DNA from: Bacteroidota bacterium
GTDB lineage: Bacteria > Bacteroidota > Bacteroidia > Bacteroidales > JAGNHN01
DNA: 64,000 nt
Assembly: GCA_022710185.1 (NCBI GenBank)
Contig: JAKLHK010000005.1
Coordinates: 1 to 64,000 of the forward strand
Direction: 5' to 3'
In this document: positions 19,604 to 27,337 of the stretch, piece after piece
Numbering within the stretch: the first letter of the stretch is position 1
How the letters are laid out: every line of letters starts with the position of its first letter
Made by a program: the position numbers and the translations under genes
Notes under the pieces: model-generated
What the model saw: the letters and a program-made list of their open reading frames with translations, nothing else
What the model was told of the DNA's origin: nothing
Database searches by the model: none

Positions 19604-19633
19604 CAAAATTAAGCAAATGCGCTAAATTTGCAA
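19604..19633 (-). promoter_or_regulatory. Promoter of the M23 peptidase/MerR operon
   Basis: Minus strand: TTG (19633-19631), 19-base spacer, TAATTTTG (19611-19604). It interleaves with the divergent alaS -7 element, so the two promoters probably exclude each other. Confidence 0.7.
19623..19630 (+). promoter_or_regulatory. -7 element (TAAATTTG) of alaS
   Basis: TAnnTTTG about 54 bases before the alaS ATG, embedded in the spacer of the divergent peptidase promoter. Confidence 0.6.
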
Positions 19634-19683
19634 TCCTTTTTACCTACAGAGCACAAGCAAACCATATACAATACGCCCAGTTG

Positions 19684-22296
19684 ATGAAGTCAAGCGAGAT
19701 CAGGGAAAAGTTCTTCGAGTTCTTCCGAACCAAGCAACATACCATAGTCCCCAGCGCCCCTATGGTGATCAAGGACGACCCCACCCTCATGTTTACCAAT
19801 GCCGGGATGAACCAGTTCAAGGATATTTTCCTCGGACATGCCCCGGTAAGCAGCCCCCGCATTGCCGACTCCCAGAAATGCCTCAGGGTGAGTGGGAAGC
19901 ATAACGACCTGGAAGAAGTGGGCCACGACACCTATCATCATACGATGTTCGAGATGCTGGGCAACTGGTCGTTTGGTGATTATTTCAAGAAGGAGGCGAT
20001 CGACTGGGCCTGGGAGCTCCTTACCCAGGTATACGGCATCCCCAAGGATAAGCTTTTTGTAACCGTATTCGGTGGAGACGCTTCTGATGGCCTGGCATTG
20101 GACGAAGAAGCCCGTGGGTATTGGAAGGCACACCTGCCGGAAGACCGCATCCTGCTGGGTTCCAAGAAGGACAACTTCTGGGAGATGGGCGAAAGCGGTC
20201 CCTGCGGACCCTGTTCGGAGATCCACGTGGACCTGCGGACGGAAAGTGAACGGCGGCAGGTGCCAGGACAGTCCCTGGTGAACCACGACCATCCCCAGGT
20301 GGTGGAAGTATGGAACCTGGTGTTCATCGAGTTCAACCGCCGTGCCGATGGCAGCCTGGAAAAGCTGCCCGCCAGCCACGTAGATACCGGGATGGGCTTT
20401 GAAAGGCTGTGCATGGCCCTGCAGGGCAAGACGAGCAACTACGATACCGATGTTTTCCAGCCCCTCATCCAGAAGATCAGCGAGATTGCCGGAATCCCTT
20501 ACGGACAGGATAAACTGACCGACATCGCAATGCGCGTGGTGGCCGACCACCTCCGCGCTGTGGCCTTCGCCATTGCCGACGGGCAGCTGCCCTCCAACGT
20601 CAGGGCCGGTTATGTGATCCGCCGCATCCTGAGGCGCGCCATCCGTTATGCGTTTACCTTCCTCAAACTGGAAGAACCCTTTATTTACCAGGTCTTCCCT
20701 GTGCTGGCCGGGCAAATGGGGGACGTCTTCCCTGAACTCAGAGCACAGCGTGAGCTCGTATCCAGGGTGATCGCCGAAGAGGAGCATTCCTTCCTCAAGA
20801 CCTTGTCGCTGGGGATACAGCGATTCCAGCACTACCTCCTGCAGCACCCCGGGGATGCGCCCATCGACGGGGCTTTTGCGTTTGAGTTGTTCGACACCTA
20901 TGGATTTCCGGTGGACCTTACGCGCCTGATGGCCCGTGAGCAGGGACGGGAAGTGGATATGCAAGGCTTCGAAAAGGGCCTGAGCGCCCAGAAGGAGCGC
21001 TCGCGCGCCGATGCGGCCACCGAACTTGGCGACTGGACCCTGCTGATGCCCGAAGCAGAAGAAACCCGCTTCACCGGCTACGATGAGCTGAGCTGCGAGG
21101 CGAGGATAGTGAAGTACAGGCAGGTGACGGCAAGGAACAAGACCCTGTACCAGGTGGTGCTCGACCGCACCCCTTTCTATGCGGAATCCGGCGGACAGGT
21201 AGGTGACAGGGGCTGGCTTGAGCAGGACGGGAAAAGAGTCGCGGTGACGGATACCCGCAAGGAAAACAACCTCATTGTGCACCTCACGGATGAGCTGCCC
21301 TACTATCCGGAGCAGCCCGTGCTGGCCAGTGTGGATGGAGAGGCACGTACCCGTACGGAATGCAACCACAGCGCCACACACCTGCTGCATCACGCGCTGA
21401 GGGCGGTTCTTGGTAGCCACGTTGAGCAGAAAGGATCCCTGGTGGAGCCGGACCGCCTGAGGTTCGACTTCTCCCACTTCGCCCGTATGGAAGCTTCAGA
21501 GGTCGTTGCCGTGGAGCAGATGGTCAACCGCCTGGTGCGCAGCAATGCGGCCCGGGATGAACACCGTGCCATGCCAATGGCCCAGGCCCGCGAGATGGGT
21601 GCAATGGCCCTGTTTGGCGAGAAATACGGCGATGAGGTGCGGGTGATCCGCTTCGGTGATTCCGTAGAGTTGTGCGGGGGTACCCACGTGGAGAGCACCG
21701 GCCGGATCGGCTTGTTCAAGATCACCTCCGAAAGCGGCATCGCGGCCGGCGTAAGGCGTATTGAAGCCGTTACAGGGGAAGCCGCCCAGGCCTTCCTGGA
21801 AGATAAAGTGAACCAGCTCGAAGAGATCCACGCCTTGTTCAAAAACTCCAAGGATCCGGTGCGCAGTGTGAAGGAACTCATCGAAACCCAGAAGGAGACC
21901 GAACGCCGGCTGCGCGAGCTGGAGTCGGGCCAGGTGCAGGGGCTGCGTAACGAGCTGCTGGCCAGGGTGAAGGAGGTGGATGGAGTGCAGTTTCTTGCGG
22001 CACGCCTCGACCTCAACCCCAAACAGGTCAAGGACCTGGCCTTTGAGCTTTCACGTTCACTGCCCGCAATGTTCCTGGTCATAGGCTCGGTAAACGACAA
22101 CAAGCCTATGCTGACGGTAATGGTTTCCGAGTCGCTCACTGCCTCACGCGGGCTGCACGCCGGCAACATCGTACGCGAGCTTGCGCGTCACATCCAGGGC
22201 GGAGGCGGCGGCCAGCCCCACTTCGCCACCGCCGGCGGCAAGGATCCCTCGGGTATCGAAAAGGCGCTGGAGGCCGCAGAAAGCTTTCTGCCATAA
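19684..22296 (+). CDS. alaS: Alanyl-tRNA synthetase
   Basis: An 870-residue class II synthetase that charges tRNA-Ala. Seen: N-terminal KSSEIREKFFEFFRTKQHTI, TNAGMNQFKDIF, the AlaX-type editing domain with zinc ligands H562, H566 (CNHSATHLLHH), C664 and H668 (CGGTHVES), a coiled coil, and the C-terminal glycine-rich segment IQGGGGGQPHFATAGGKD. Length is normal. The ATG at 19684 starts the conserved N-terminus; longer frames upstream run through the promoter. Confidence 0.97.
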   Translation: MKSSEIREKFFEFFRTKQHTIVPSAPMVIKDDPTLMFTNAGMNQFKDIFLGHAPVSSPRIADSQKCLRVSGKHNDLEEVGHDTYHHTMFEMLGNWSFGDYFKKEAIDWAWELLTQVYGIPKDKLFVTVFGGDASDGLALDEEARGYWKAHLPEDRILLGSKKDNFWEMGESGPCGPCSEIHVDLRTESERRQVPGQSLVNHDHPQVVEVWNLVFIEFNRRADGSLEKLPASHVDTGMGFERLCMALQGKTSNYDTDVFQPLIQKISEIAGIPYGQDKLTDIAMRVVADHLRAVAFAIADGQLPSNVRAGYVIRRILRRAIRYAFTFLKLEEPFIYQVFPVLAGQMGDVFPELRAQRELVSRVIAEEEHSFLKTLSLGIQRFQHYLLQHPGDAPIDGAFAFELFDTYGFPVDLTRLMAREQGREVDMQGFEKGLSAQKERSRADAATELGDWTLLMPEAEETRFTGYDELSCEARIVKYRQVTARNKTLYQVVLDRTPFYAESGGQVGDRGWLEQDGKRVAVTDTRKENNLIVHLTDELPYYPEQPVLASVDGEARTRTECNHSATHLLHHALRAVLGSHVEQKGSLVEPDRLRFDFSHFARMEASEVVAVEQMVNRLVRSNAARDEHRAMPMAQAREMGAMALFGEKYGDEVRVIRFGDSVELCGGTHVESTGRIGLFKITSESGIAAGVRRIEAVTGEAAQAFLEDKVNQLEEIHALFKNSKDPVRSVKELIETQKETERRLRELESGQVQGLRNELLARVKEVDGVQFLAARLDLNPKQVKDLAFELSRSLPAMFLVIGSVNDNKPMLTVMVSESLTASRGLHAGNIVRELARHIQGGGGGQPHFATAGGKDPSGIEKALEAAESFLP

Positions 22297-22601
22297 CAGA
22301 AGATGTTCGCATAGGCGCATGGACGCATATACAGATGTCCAGCCCAGCTCGCGCGCGTCTGAGACGCGTGCGCAGGAGCCGCTCGTCTCTGACGAGCATA
22401 ACTCTTTGGCAGGCGTCATAAACGCGTGCCAGCATATCATAGACGCGCGCCAGCATTGGATGCTAAGAAATCAAAATGAATCATAAACCTTCAACCATCA
22501 ACCATCATAGGGACTTCATCATTCCTTGTTCCTTGTTCGATATTCAACATTCCTCCCCTCTCTTTGAACATCCGCGCCCCTTCGCTGTTTGAAGGTAGCT
22601 A
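22297..22601. repeat. Hairpin- and repeat-rich intergenic region after alaS
   Basis: No gene seen in about 305 bases. It holds two tight hairpins (CGCGTCTGAGACGCG at about 22354-22368, and 22381-22397 with arms GCTCGTC/GACGAGC), an imperfect 21-base direct repeat on the theme catAgACGCGcGCCAGCAT (about 22418-22456), and two short 7-mer doublets (TCAACCA at 22491-22504; TTCCTTG at 22522-22535). One hairpin could end alaS transcription, but no T-tract follows. It looks like REP-type repetitive DNA. Confidence 0.6.
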
Positions 22602-23516
22602 ATGGGAGATACCGCCACATACAGCATTCTGGACCTGGAGCGCCTCACCGGCGTGAAAGCCCACACCATACGTATATGGGAGAAGCGCTACGGCATCTGC
22701 GCCCCGGGCCGCTCCAACGGCGGGACACGTCACTACGGGGATGAGGATCTTCGGCATATGCTCAACGTCTCCATTCTCCGGCGCAAGGGGTATAAAATCT
22801 CTCAGATCGCCTCCATGTGCAGGGAAGAACTGGGACAGCGTGTGCTTGATCAGGTGCGCGACGGCAGCGGCGACCGCCGGGTGGAAGAGATGATCCTGAC
22901 GATGATCGCCCTCGATGAGGAAGGCTTCCGCGATATCCTTCAGACCTCCATGGTGGAGCAGGGAGTGGAAGGGACCTTCACGCGGCTCATCCAGCCCTTC
23001 TTTGAACGTATTGGAGTCATGTGGCTGGCCGGGACCATCAACCCCGCACAGGAACATTTCGTTACCAATATTATCCGGCAGAAGCTCATCGTGGCCATCA
23101 ACAGCCTGGAAACGCCCATGGGCCCCCAGGCACATCGCTTCGTCTTGTTTCTCCCGGAGAACGAGATGCATGAGATGGCGCTGCTGCTCTATTCCTACAT
23201 CATCAAGCGCGCCGGCCACCGTGTGCTCTACCTCGGCCAGTCTACCCCCCTGGGATGCGTCCGCCATGCCCTACGTGACCAGGAAGGTGACGTATTGCTG
23301 ACCAGCATCACCTCAGCCTATTCCGGGGAGGCCCTGACCGCCTACCTGAACCAGCTCAGCGGGGAATTCCCCACCCACCGCATCCTGGTCACCGGACTGC
23401 AGGTATGGCAAGATGAAGAACTCATTCCCCGTCAGGCCCACCTGATGCGCATCGCCGGCACCGAGTCCCTCAGGCAATTCCTCGGGACCATGCAGGAAAT
23501 TCCCCAGCTGAACTAA
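22602..23516 (+). CDS. CarH/LitR-like MerR regulator with cobalamin-binding domain (copy 1)
   Basis: A 304-residue protein: MerR DNA-binding domain (residues 7-75, YSILDLERLTGVKAHTIRIW), a four-helix bundle with W141-x9-E151-H152 (W..INPAQEH), and a Rossmann B12-binding domain (residues 178-300). The W-x9-EH signature is what caps the upper face of adenosylcobalamin in CarH photoreceptors. The candidate lower-ligand histidine is H190 in E-M-H-E-M-A; the usual DxHxxG glycine is alanine here. Family members repress DNA in the dark and release it when light breaks the cobalt-carbon bond. Light sensing is inferred. Copy 2 follows by 48 bases and is collinear over the first 200 residues. Confidence 0.85.
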   Translation: MGDTATYSILDLERLTGVKAHTIRIWEKRYGICAPGRSNGGTRHYGDEDLRHMLNVSILRRKGYKISQIASMCREELGQRVLDQVRDGSGDRRVEEMILTMIALDEEGFRDILQTSMVEQGVEGTFTRLIQPFFERIGVMWLAGTINPAQEHFVTNIIRQKLIVAINSLETPMGPQAHRFVLFLPENEMHEMALLLYSYIIKRAGHRVLYLGQSTPLGCVRHALRDQEGDVLLTSITSAYSGEALTAYLNQLSGEFPTHRILVTGLQVWQDEELIPRQAHLMRIAGTESLRQFLGTMQEIPQLN

Positions 23517-23564
23517 GCATCGGGAACATTTCGCATCTTTGGCTGTTATTCTCTCAGGCACATC

Positions 23565-24458
23565 ATGTCCAGCATCCGGTATTCCATACACGACCTCGAA
23601 CAGCTCACCGGCATAAAGGCCCACACCCTGCGCATATGGGAGAAGCGTTACGGTATAGTGCGCCCGCAACGGACCTGCACCAACATCCGCTATTATACCG
23701 ACTGCGACCTGAAGCAACTGCTCAATGTGAGCATCCTCAACAAGCACGGCTACCGCATCAGCGACATCGCCCGCCTGAGCGACCTTGAGCTGGCCGACCG
23801 TGTGCTCAACATCGCCATGAACCCCAACGATTACCTCACCCAGGTCGAAAGCCTGGTGGTGGCCATGATCGAGATGGATGAGCAGAAGTTCGACAAGATC
23901 CTTTCCTATGCCTCCATGAACCTGGGATTCGAGGAGACCATCATGGAGATCATCTACCCCTTCTTTATTAAGGTGGGCTTGTTGTGGCAGACCGGATCCA
24001 TCGTCCCGGCCCAGGAGCACTTCATCAGCAACCTGATCCGCCAGAAGCTCATCGTGGCCATCGACGGCATCCCCCTTCCGGCCCGCAACGGGCAGAGAGT
24101 ATTCATCCTTTACCTGCATGAGAAAGAGCTGCACGAGATCGGCTTGCTGGTGTATTATTATCTCCTGAAGAAACGGGGGCACAGGGTCATTTACCTCGGG
24201 CAACAGGTTCCCTATCAGGATCTGCTGAAAGTGGCCACCATCCACCCCCCCTATGCCCTGGTGAGTTGTTTCACTTCGGCCCTGGATGCCGGGGATCTGC
24301 AGGATTACCTGCACACGCTGCGCAACGGGCTACCCGGCGCCCAGCACTGGGTGTCAGGTCTGCAGTTACTCCAGGGCTTCCAGCCTCCCGAAGGGGTCAC
24401 TTATATTGACACCCTTCACGCCTTCCGTCAGGCCATCGAACTGCTCCCGGCCTCCTGA
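23565..24458 (+). CDS. CarH/LitR-like MerR regulator with cobalamin-binding domain (copy 2)
   Basis: A 297-residue paralogue of the preceding gene with the same layout: MerR domain (YSIHDLEQLTGIKAHTLRIW), helix bundle with W141-x9-E151-H152 (W..IVPAQEH), and a B12 domain with E188-L-H190-E-I-G193, which keeps the glycine of the E/DxHxxG cobalamin motif. It is thus the better candidate for a working B12 sensor. Recognition helices of the two copies are alike, so they may share operators or form mixed oligomers. The nearest downstream gene is a sigma factor whose promoter carries repeated TTGTTTAAC boxes. Confidence 0.87.
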   Translation: MSSIRYSIHDLEQLTGIKAHTLRIWEKRYGIVRPQRTCTNIRYYTDCDLKQLLNVSILNKHGYRISDIARLSDLELADRVLNIAMNPNDYLTQVESLVVAMIEMDEQKFDKILSYASMNLGFEETIMEIIYPFFIKVGLLWQTGSIVPAQEHFISNLIRQKLIVAIDGIPLPARNGQRVFILYLHEKELHEIGLLVYYYLLKKRGHRVIYLGQQVPYQDLLKVATIHPPYALVSCFTSALDAGDLQDYLHTLRNGLPGAQHWVSGLQLLQGFQPPEGVTYIDTLHAFRQAIELLPAS

Positions 24459-24614
24459 GTCCAACCACCCCGACTGATCTTCGCTGAGTCTGTTTTGAGG
24501 TGCCCAGAGGGCCCCGGAGGTCCTCCATATACGGAAGTATCACTCGTAGTCGGGTTGCGACACCTCAACCACAAATGCCTAAGATCACATCGCCAGGTGA
24601 ACAAAACCGGATAT

Positions 24615-24623
24615 TTGTTTAAC
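24615..24623 (+). promoter_or_regulatory. TTGTTTAAC box 1 (candidate operator)
   Basis: Exact TTGTTTAAC, 120 bases upstream of box 2. A degenerate relative (TTGTTAATT) lies at 24702-24710. Proposed as a binding site for the adjacent MerR-type regulators; inference from repetition and position only. Confidence 0.4.
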
Positions 24624-24734
24624 ATTTATTTACATTACAGGAACAAATAGATCAAGTAGGCTAAGTATCTTACTATTGATTATCAGTACATTAAAAAATA
24701 TTTGTTAATTTATTTAAAATAATTCCAAATAAAC

Positions 24735-24765
24735 TTGTTTAACCTGTGTTCTTTGTTTAACTTTG
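24735..24765 (+). promoter_or_regulatory. Sigma-factor promoter overlapped by two TTGTTTAAC boxes
   Basis: TTG at 24735-24737, 20-base spacer, TAACTTTG at 24758-24765: a strong Bacteroidota-type promoter. TTGTTTAAC occurs at 24735-24743 (covering -33) and again at 24753-24761 (running into -7), start-to-start distance 18. A protein bound to both boxes would block RNA polymerase, which fits repression by the neighbouring CarH-like proteins. Confidence 0.65.
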
Positions 24766-24791
24766 CTTCATCAACATTAAACAACACCGCC

Positions 24792-25298
24792 ATGACCGCC
24801 ATAGAATTCAACACCGCCCTTACCGGATTGTACTCCAACCTGCAGTACTTTGCCCAGACCCTGACCAACAACCGCGAAGAGGCCGAGGACCTCGTACAGG
24901 ACACCGTGCTGAAGGCGCTCACCCATCGCGACAAGTTTCAGGCGGATACCAATCTCAAGGCCTGGACCTTCACCATCATGAAGAACACTTTCATCAACAA
25001 CTACCGTCGCGCGGTCAAGGCGAACACCATCCTGGACACCACCGACGACCTCTACTACCTGAACATCCCCAAGCCCACCAATTACAGCCTGCCCGACAGC
25101 GAGTATTCGATCAAGGAGATCCGCCGCACCATTGGGGGCCTGAGCGACGAGCACCGCATCCCCTTCGAGATGCACACCCAGGGGTATAAGTACAAGGAAA
25201 TAGCCGACAAGCTCAACCTGAGCATAGGAACGGTGAAGAGCCGCATCTTCTTCGGACGCAAGAAGCTGATGGAGAGCCTGGGTGACTTTGTGAACTGA
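24792..25298 (+). CDS. ECF-type RNA polymerase sigma factor
   Basis: A 168-residue protein with region 2 (NNREEAEDLVQDTVLKAL; KAWTFTIMKNTFINNYRR) and region 4 (GYKYKEIADKLNLSIGTVKS) of sigma-70 family ECF proteins, and no region 3 or anti-sigma gene beside it. It directs RNA polymerase to a dedicated promoter set. The ATG at 24792 is used because an upstream TTG frame start coincides with the -33 element. From memory, sigma factors of this kind sit beside MerR-B12 regulators and carotenoid/photolyase genes in many Bacteroidota; here pterin genes follow instead. A terminator ends the unit. Confidence 0.9.
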   Translation: MTAIEFNTALTGLYSNLQYFAQTLTNNREEAEDLVQDTVLKALTHRDKFQADTNLKAWTFTIMKNTFINNYRRAVKANTILDTTDDLYYLNIPKPTNYSLPDSEYSIKEIRRTIGGLSDEHRIPFEMHTQGYKYKEIADKLNLSIGTVKSRIFFGRKKLMESLGDFVN

Positions 25299-25329
25299 AT
25301 TCCTGCCTGGGGCAGTCCATATATCCTCC

Positions 25330-25352
25330 GCCGGCCCAAAGCCGGCTTTTTT
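25330..25352 (+). terminator. Terminator of the sigma-factor gene
   Basis: Stem GCCGGC (25330-25335) with GCCGGC (25341-25346), loop CCAAA, then six T. The T-tract touches the stop codon of the convergent SRPBCC gene. Confidence 0.85.
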
Positions 25353-25812
25353 ATTTTATGTGGAAGAAGGCGTTGAGGGCTTCACGGCGAAAGCTGAATA
25401 TCGCCCCCACCTTGCGACGGACCAGGGCCCCGGCCACCCACCGACCCAGGCTTCCCATCGGAAGGGCATAGGTGACGACATCCGTCATCTCCGTACCCCC
25501 CTCCACATCCCGGAAATGGTGCTGATGGTGCCACAGGGCATAGGGCCCCGCACGCTGATCATCGATAAAGAACTCACCCTCTTTCACCTGCGTTATTTCC
25601 GTGACCCAATGCACTGGCAGGGGTCCCACGGGCGTCAAGGTGTACCTGATAATCATACCAGGATAAACCCGCTCCGGCAGTTCATCCAGGATGCGGAAGT
25701 TCATCCCCTCCGGCGTGATGCGGTTCAGGTTGCGGGGATCGGTAAAGAACGCCCAGGCCTGCTCCCGGGGAACCGGAAGGAATTGCTGCGTGACCAGCTG
25801 ATAGGTTTTCAT
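25351..25812 (-). CDS. SRPBCC-family ligand-binding protein
   Basis: A 153-residue protein with the START/Bet v1-like pattern: opening strand QLVTQQFLPVPREQAWAFFT, DPRNLNRITP, the internal IIRYTLTPVGPLPVHWVTEI and the family signature ALWHHQHHF with GTEMTDVVTYALPMG. This group is often listed as a cell-division-inhibitor-like SRPBCC protein and, from memory, is found near photolyase and carotenoid genes in Bacteroidota. Ligand unknown. The first ATG is at 25812; an upstream TTG was rejected. Convergent with the sigma-factor gene. Confidence 0.82.
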   Translation of the reverse strand: MKTYQLVTQQFLPVPREQAWAFFTDPRNLNRITPEGMNFRILDELPERVYPGMIIRYTLTPVGPLPVHWVTEITQVKEGEFFIDDQRAGPYALWHHQHHFRDVEGGTEMTDVVTYALPMGSLGRWVAGALVRRKVGAIFSFRREALNAFFHIK

Positions 25813-25915
25813 ACCAAACTCAGGAATAGATATTTCTTCCAAAAAACCTCGAAAGAACGTAAAAGTTCAAGCCGACCCGATCCTTCATCGCATTCTGGAT
25901 GAAAAGAATAACGCT

Positions 25916-25970
25916 ATTGCTTACCATTGTTAGCAAAAATCTTAGCATCCCGCTCGCCATAGTAAGCAAT
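25916..25970. repeat. Nine-base inverted repeat upstream of the pterin genes
   Basis: ATTGCTTAC (25916-25924) and its exact complement GTAAGCAAT (25962-25970) flank 37 bases. No T-tract follows. It could be a regulatory structure or a small mobile-element remnant. Confidence 0.45.
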
Positions 25971-25984
25971 AATTGATCCTCCGA

Positions 25985-26033
25985 TCATTGACATTGCGCA
26001 TTGAGCGATGAGCCCTGCGCAGTGAGCATTGCC
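25985..26033. repeat. Degenerate 7-bp repeats (CATTGAG theme)
   Basis: Seven consecutive 7-base units on the theme cattgag (tcattga, cattgcg, cattgag, cgatgag, ccctgcg, cagtgag, cattgcc). They keep phase but differ in sequence, like old copies of the perfect heptamer arrays elsewhere in the window. Confidence 0.5.
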
Positions 26034-26071
26034 CCCGATTCTTCCTACCTTTACCCCCAAACTCGGACTCT

Positions 26072-26482
26072 ATGATCCACATCACCCGTCGCGAGCACTT
26101 CAACGCCGCCCACCGACTGTTCCGACCTGATTTCAGCGATGATAAGAACCTGGAGGTGTTCGGCAAGTGCTCCAATCCCAACTGGCACGGACATAATTAT
26201 ACGCTCTACGTCACCGTGAAAGGTGAGATCAATCCCGAGACAGGGTTCCTGGTTAATCTGAAAGACCTCAGCCGGATAATACGCGACAGGGTGATCGAGC
26301 CACTGGACCACCGCAACATCAATCTGGAAGTCGATTTTATGGCCGGCAAGCTGGCATCTACCGAAAATCTGGCCAAGGCGATATGGGAACAACTCGAATT
26401 TCCCGTGCAGTCCATCGGCGCAGAACTTCATTGTGTTAAACTGCTGGAAACGGAAAACAACATCGTGGAATATTTCGGCTAA
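26072..26482 (+). CDS. 6-pyruvoyl/6-carboxy-tetrahydropterin synthase family protein
   Basis: A 136-residue T-fold enzyme with zinc histidines in EHFNAAHRL and NWHGHNY and the catalytic cysteine in FGKCSNPNWHGHNY. The C-x5-HGH spacing is that of animal 6-pyruvoyltetrahydropterin synthase rather than the C-x3-HGH spacing of QueD. The LDHRNIN and ENNIVEYF motifs are also typical. It would convert 7,8-dihydroneopterin triphosphate, the product of FolE encoded 21 bases downstream, to 6-pyruvoyltetrahydropterin. A QueD-like (queuosine) role cannot be excluded. A near-consensus TACCTTTA lies at 26046-26053. Confidence 0.88.
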   Translation: MIHITRREHFNAAHRLFRPDFSDDKNLEVFGKCSNPNWHGHNYTLYVTVKGEINPETGFLVNLKDLSRIIRDRVIEPLDHRNINLEVDFMAGKLASTENLAKAIWEQLEFPVQSIGAELHCVKLLETENNIVEYFG

Positions 26483-26503
26483 TAGGCCGATAATATTAGG
26501 AAT

Positions 26504-27157
26504 ATGGAAGACAAGGACAGATCTGCCCTGTTTAACGTCCTCGCCAGCGAGGACACTGCCGAGGGCTATGAGAAGATCGACAGTTACAATGACGAAAAGG
26601 TGAAAGAGCTGGCCTTTCATTATCAGGAGATACTGCGTCTGCTGGGCGAGGATCCAACGCGCGAGGGCCTGGTAAAAACCCCGGAACGCGTGGGCAAGGC
26701 CATGCAATTCCTTACGCATGGCTACCTGCTCGACCCCAAAGAAATACTGATGTCGGCCCGCTTCCGGGAAAACTATCGTCAGATGGTGATCGTGAAGGAC
26801 ATCGAGATCTATTCGATGTGCGAGCACCACATGATCCCATTCTTCGGGAAAGCCCATGTGGCCTACATCCCGGATGAGTACATCACCGGGCTGAGCAAGA
26901 TCGCCCGCGTGGTGGACGCCTACGCCCGCAGGCTGCAGGTGCAGGAACGCCTCACCACCCAGATCAAGCAGGCCATTCAGGATACCCTCAAGCCCCTTGG
27001 CGTAGCCGTGGTGATCGAAGCCCAGCATATGTGCATGTCGATGCGCGGCATACAGAAACAGAACAGTGTGACCACCACTTCCGACTTCACCGGCGCCTTC
27101 CGCCAGGAGAAAACCCGGGAGGAGTTCATCCACCTGATCGGGGCGAGGTTGCACTAG
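26504..27157 (+). CDS. folE: GTP cyclohydrolase I
   Basis: A 217-residue T-fold enzyme making 7,8-dihydroneopterin triphosphate from GTP. Seen: [20 protein letters not shown], the zinc site [19 protein letters not shown] (C, H, H), [20 protein letters not shown] and the second zinc cysteine in [15 protein letters not shown]. It is co-directional with the pterin synthase (21-base gap), so the pair could feed tetrahydrobiopterin-type or, together with folK elsewhere in the window, folate synthesis. An N-terminal extension of about 30 residues is normal for the family. Confidence 0.96.
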   Translation: MEDKDRSALFNVLASEDTAEGYEKIDSYNDEKVKELAFHYQEILRLLGEDPTREGLVKTPERVGKAMQFLTHGYLLDPKEILMSARFRENYRQMVIVKDIEIYSMCEHHMIPFFGKAHVAYIPDEYITGLSKIARVVDAYARRLQVQERLTTQIKQAIQDTLKPLGVAVVIEAQHMCMSMRGIQKQNSVTTTSDFTGAFRQEKTREEFIHLIGARLH

Positions 27158-27173
27158 CCTGCCTGCGGCAGAC

Positions 27174-27226
<53 letters not shown>

Positions 27227-27261
27227 TAAGTGAGAAGTGGAAAGTGAATAAGCGGCCCATT

Positions 27262-27337
27262 GAACACCGAACATGGAACCTGGAACACGGAACATAGAAA
27301 TAGAACATAGAACACAGAACACAGAACACAGAACATG
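27262..27337. repeat. 7-bp tandem repeat array (GAACAnn) running into the fabD start codon
   Basis: Eleven units on the theme GAACAca (gaacacc, gaacatg, gaacctg, gaacacg, gaacata, a 6-base gaaata, gaacata, gaacaca three times, gaacatg). The ATG of the last unit (27335-27337) is the first possible fabD start codon. Confidence 0.88.

Larger units (their letters stand above)
24459..24791. other. AT-rich regulatory intergenic region before the sigma-factor gene
   Basis: No gene seen in 333 bases. The right half is much more AT-rich than its surroundings and contains the sigma promoter plus three copies of TTGTTTAAC and one degenerate copy (see separate entries). Around 24518-24560 there is a weak, imperfect inverted segment of unclear meaning. 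Confidence 0.6.

Noticed and set aside
19690..21477. A 595-codon open frame on the minus strand
   Set aside because: Antisense to alaS, with His/Gly/Val-rich low-similarity translation and no start or family features.
22136..22456. Minus-strand open frames with repeats such as MLARVYD
   Set aside because: They are translations of the hairpin/repeat DNA after alaS and part of alaS itself.
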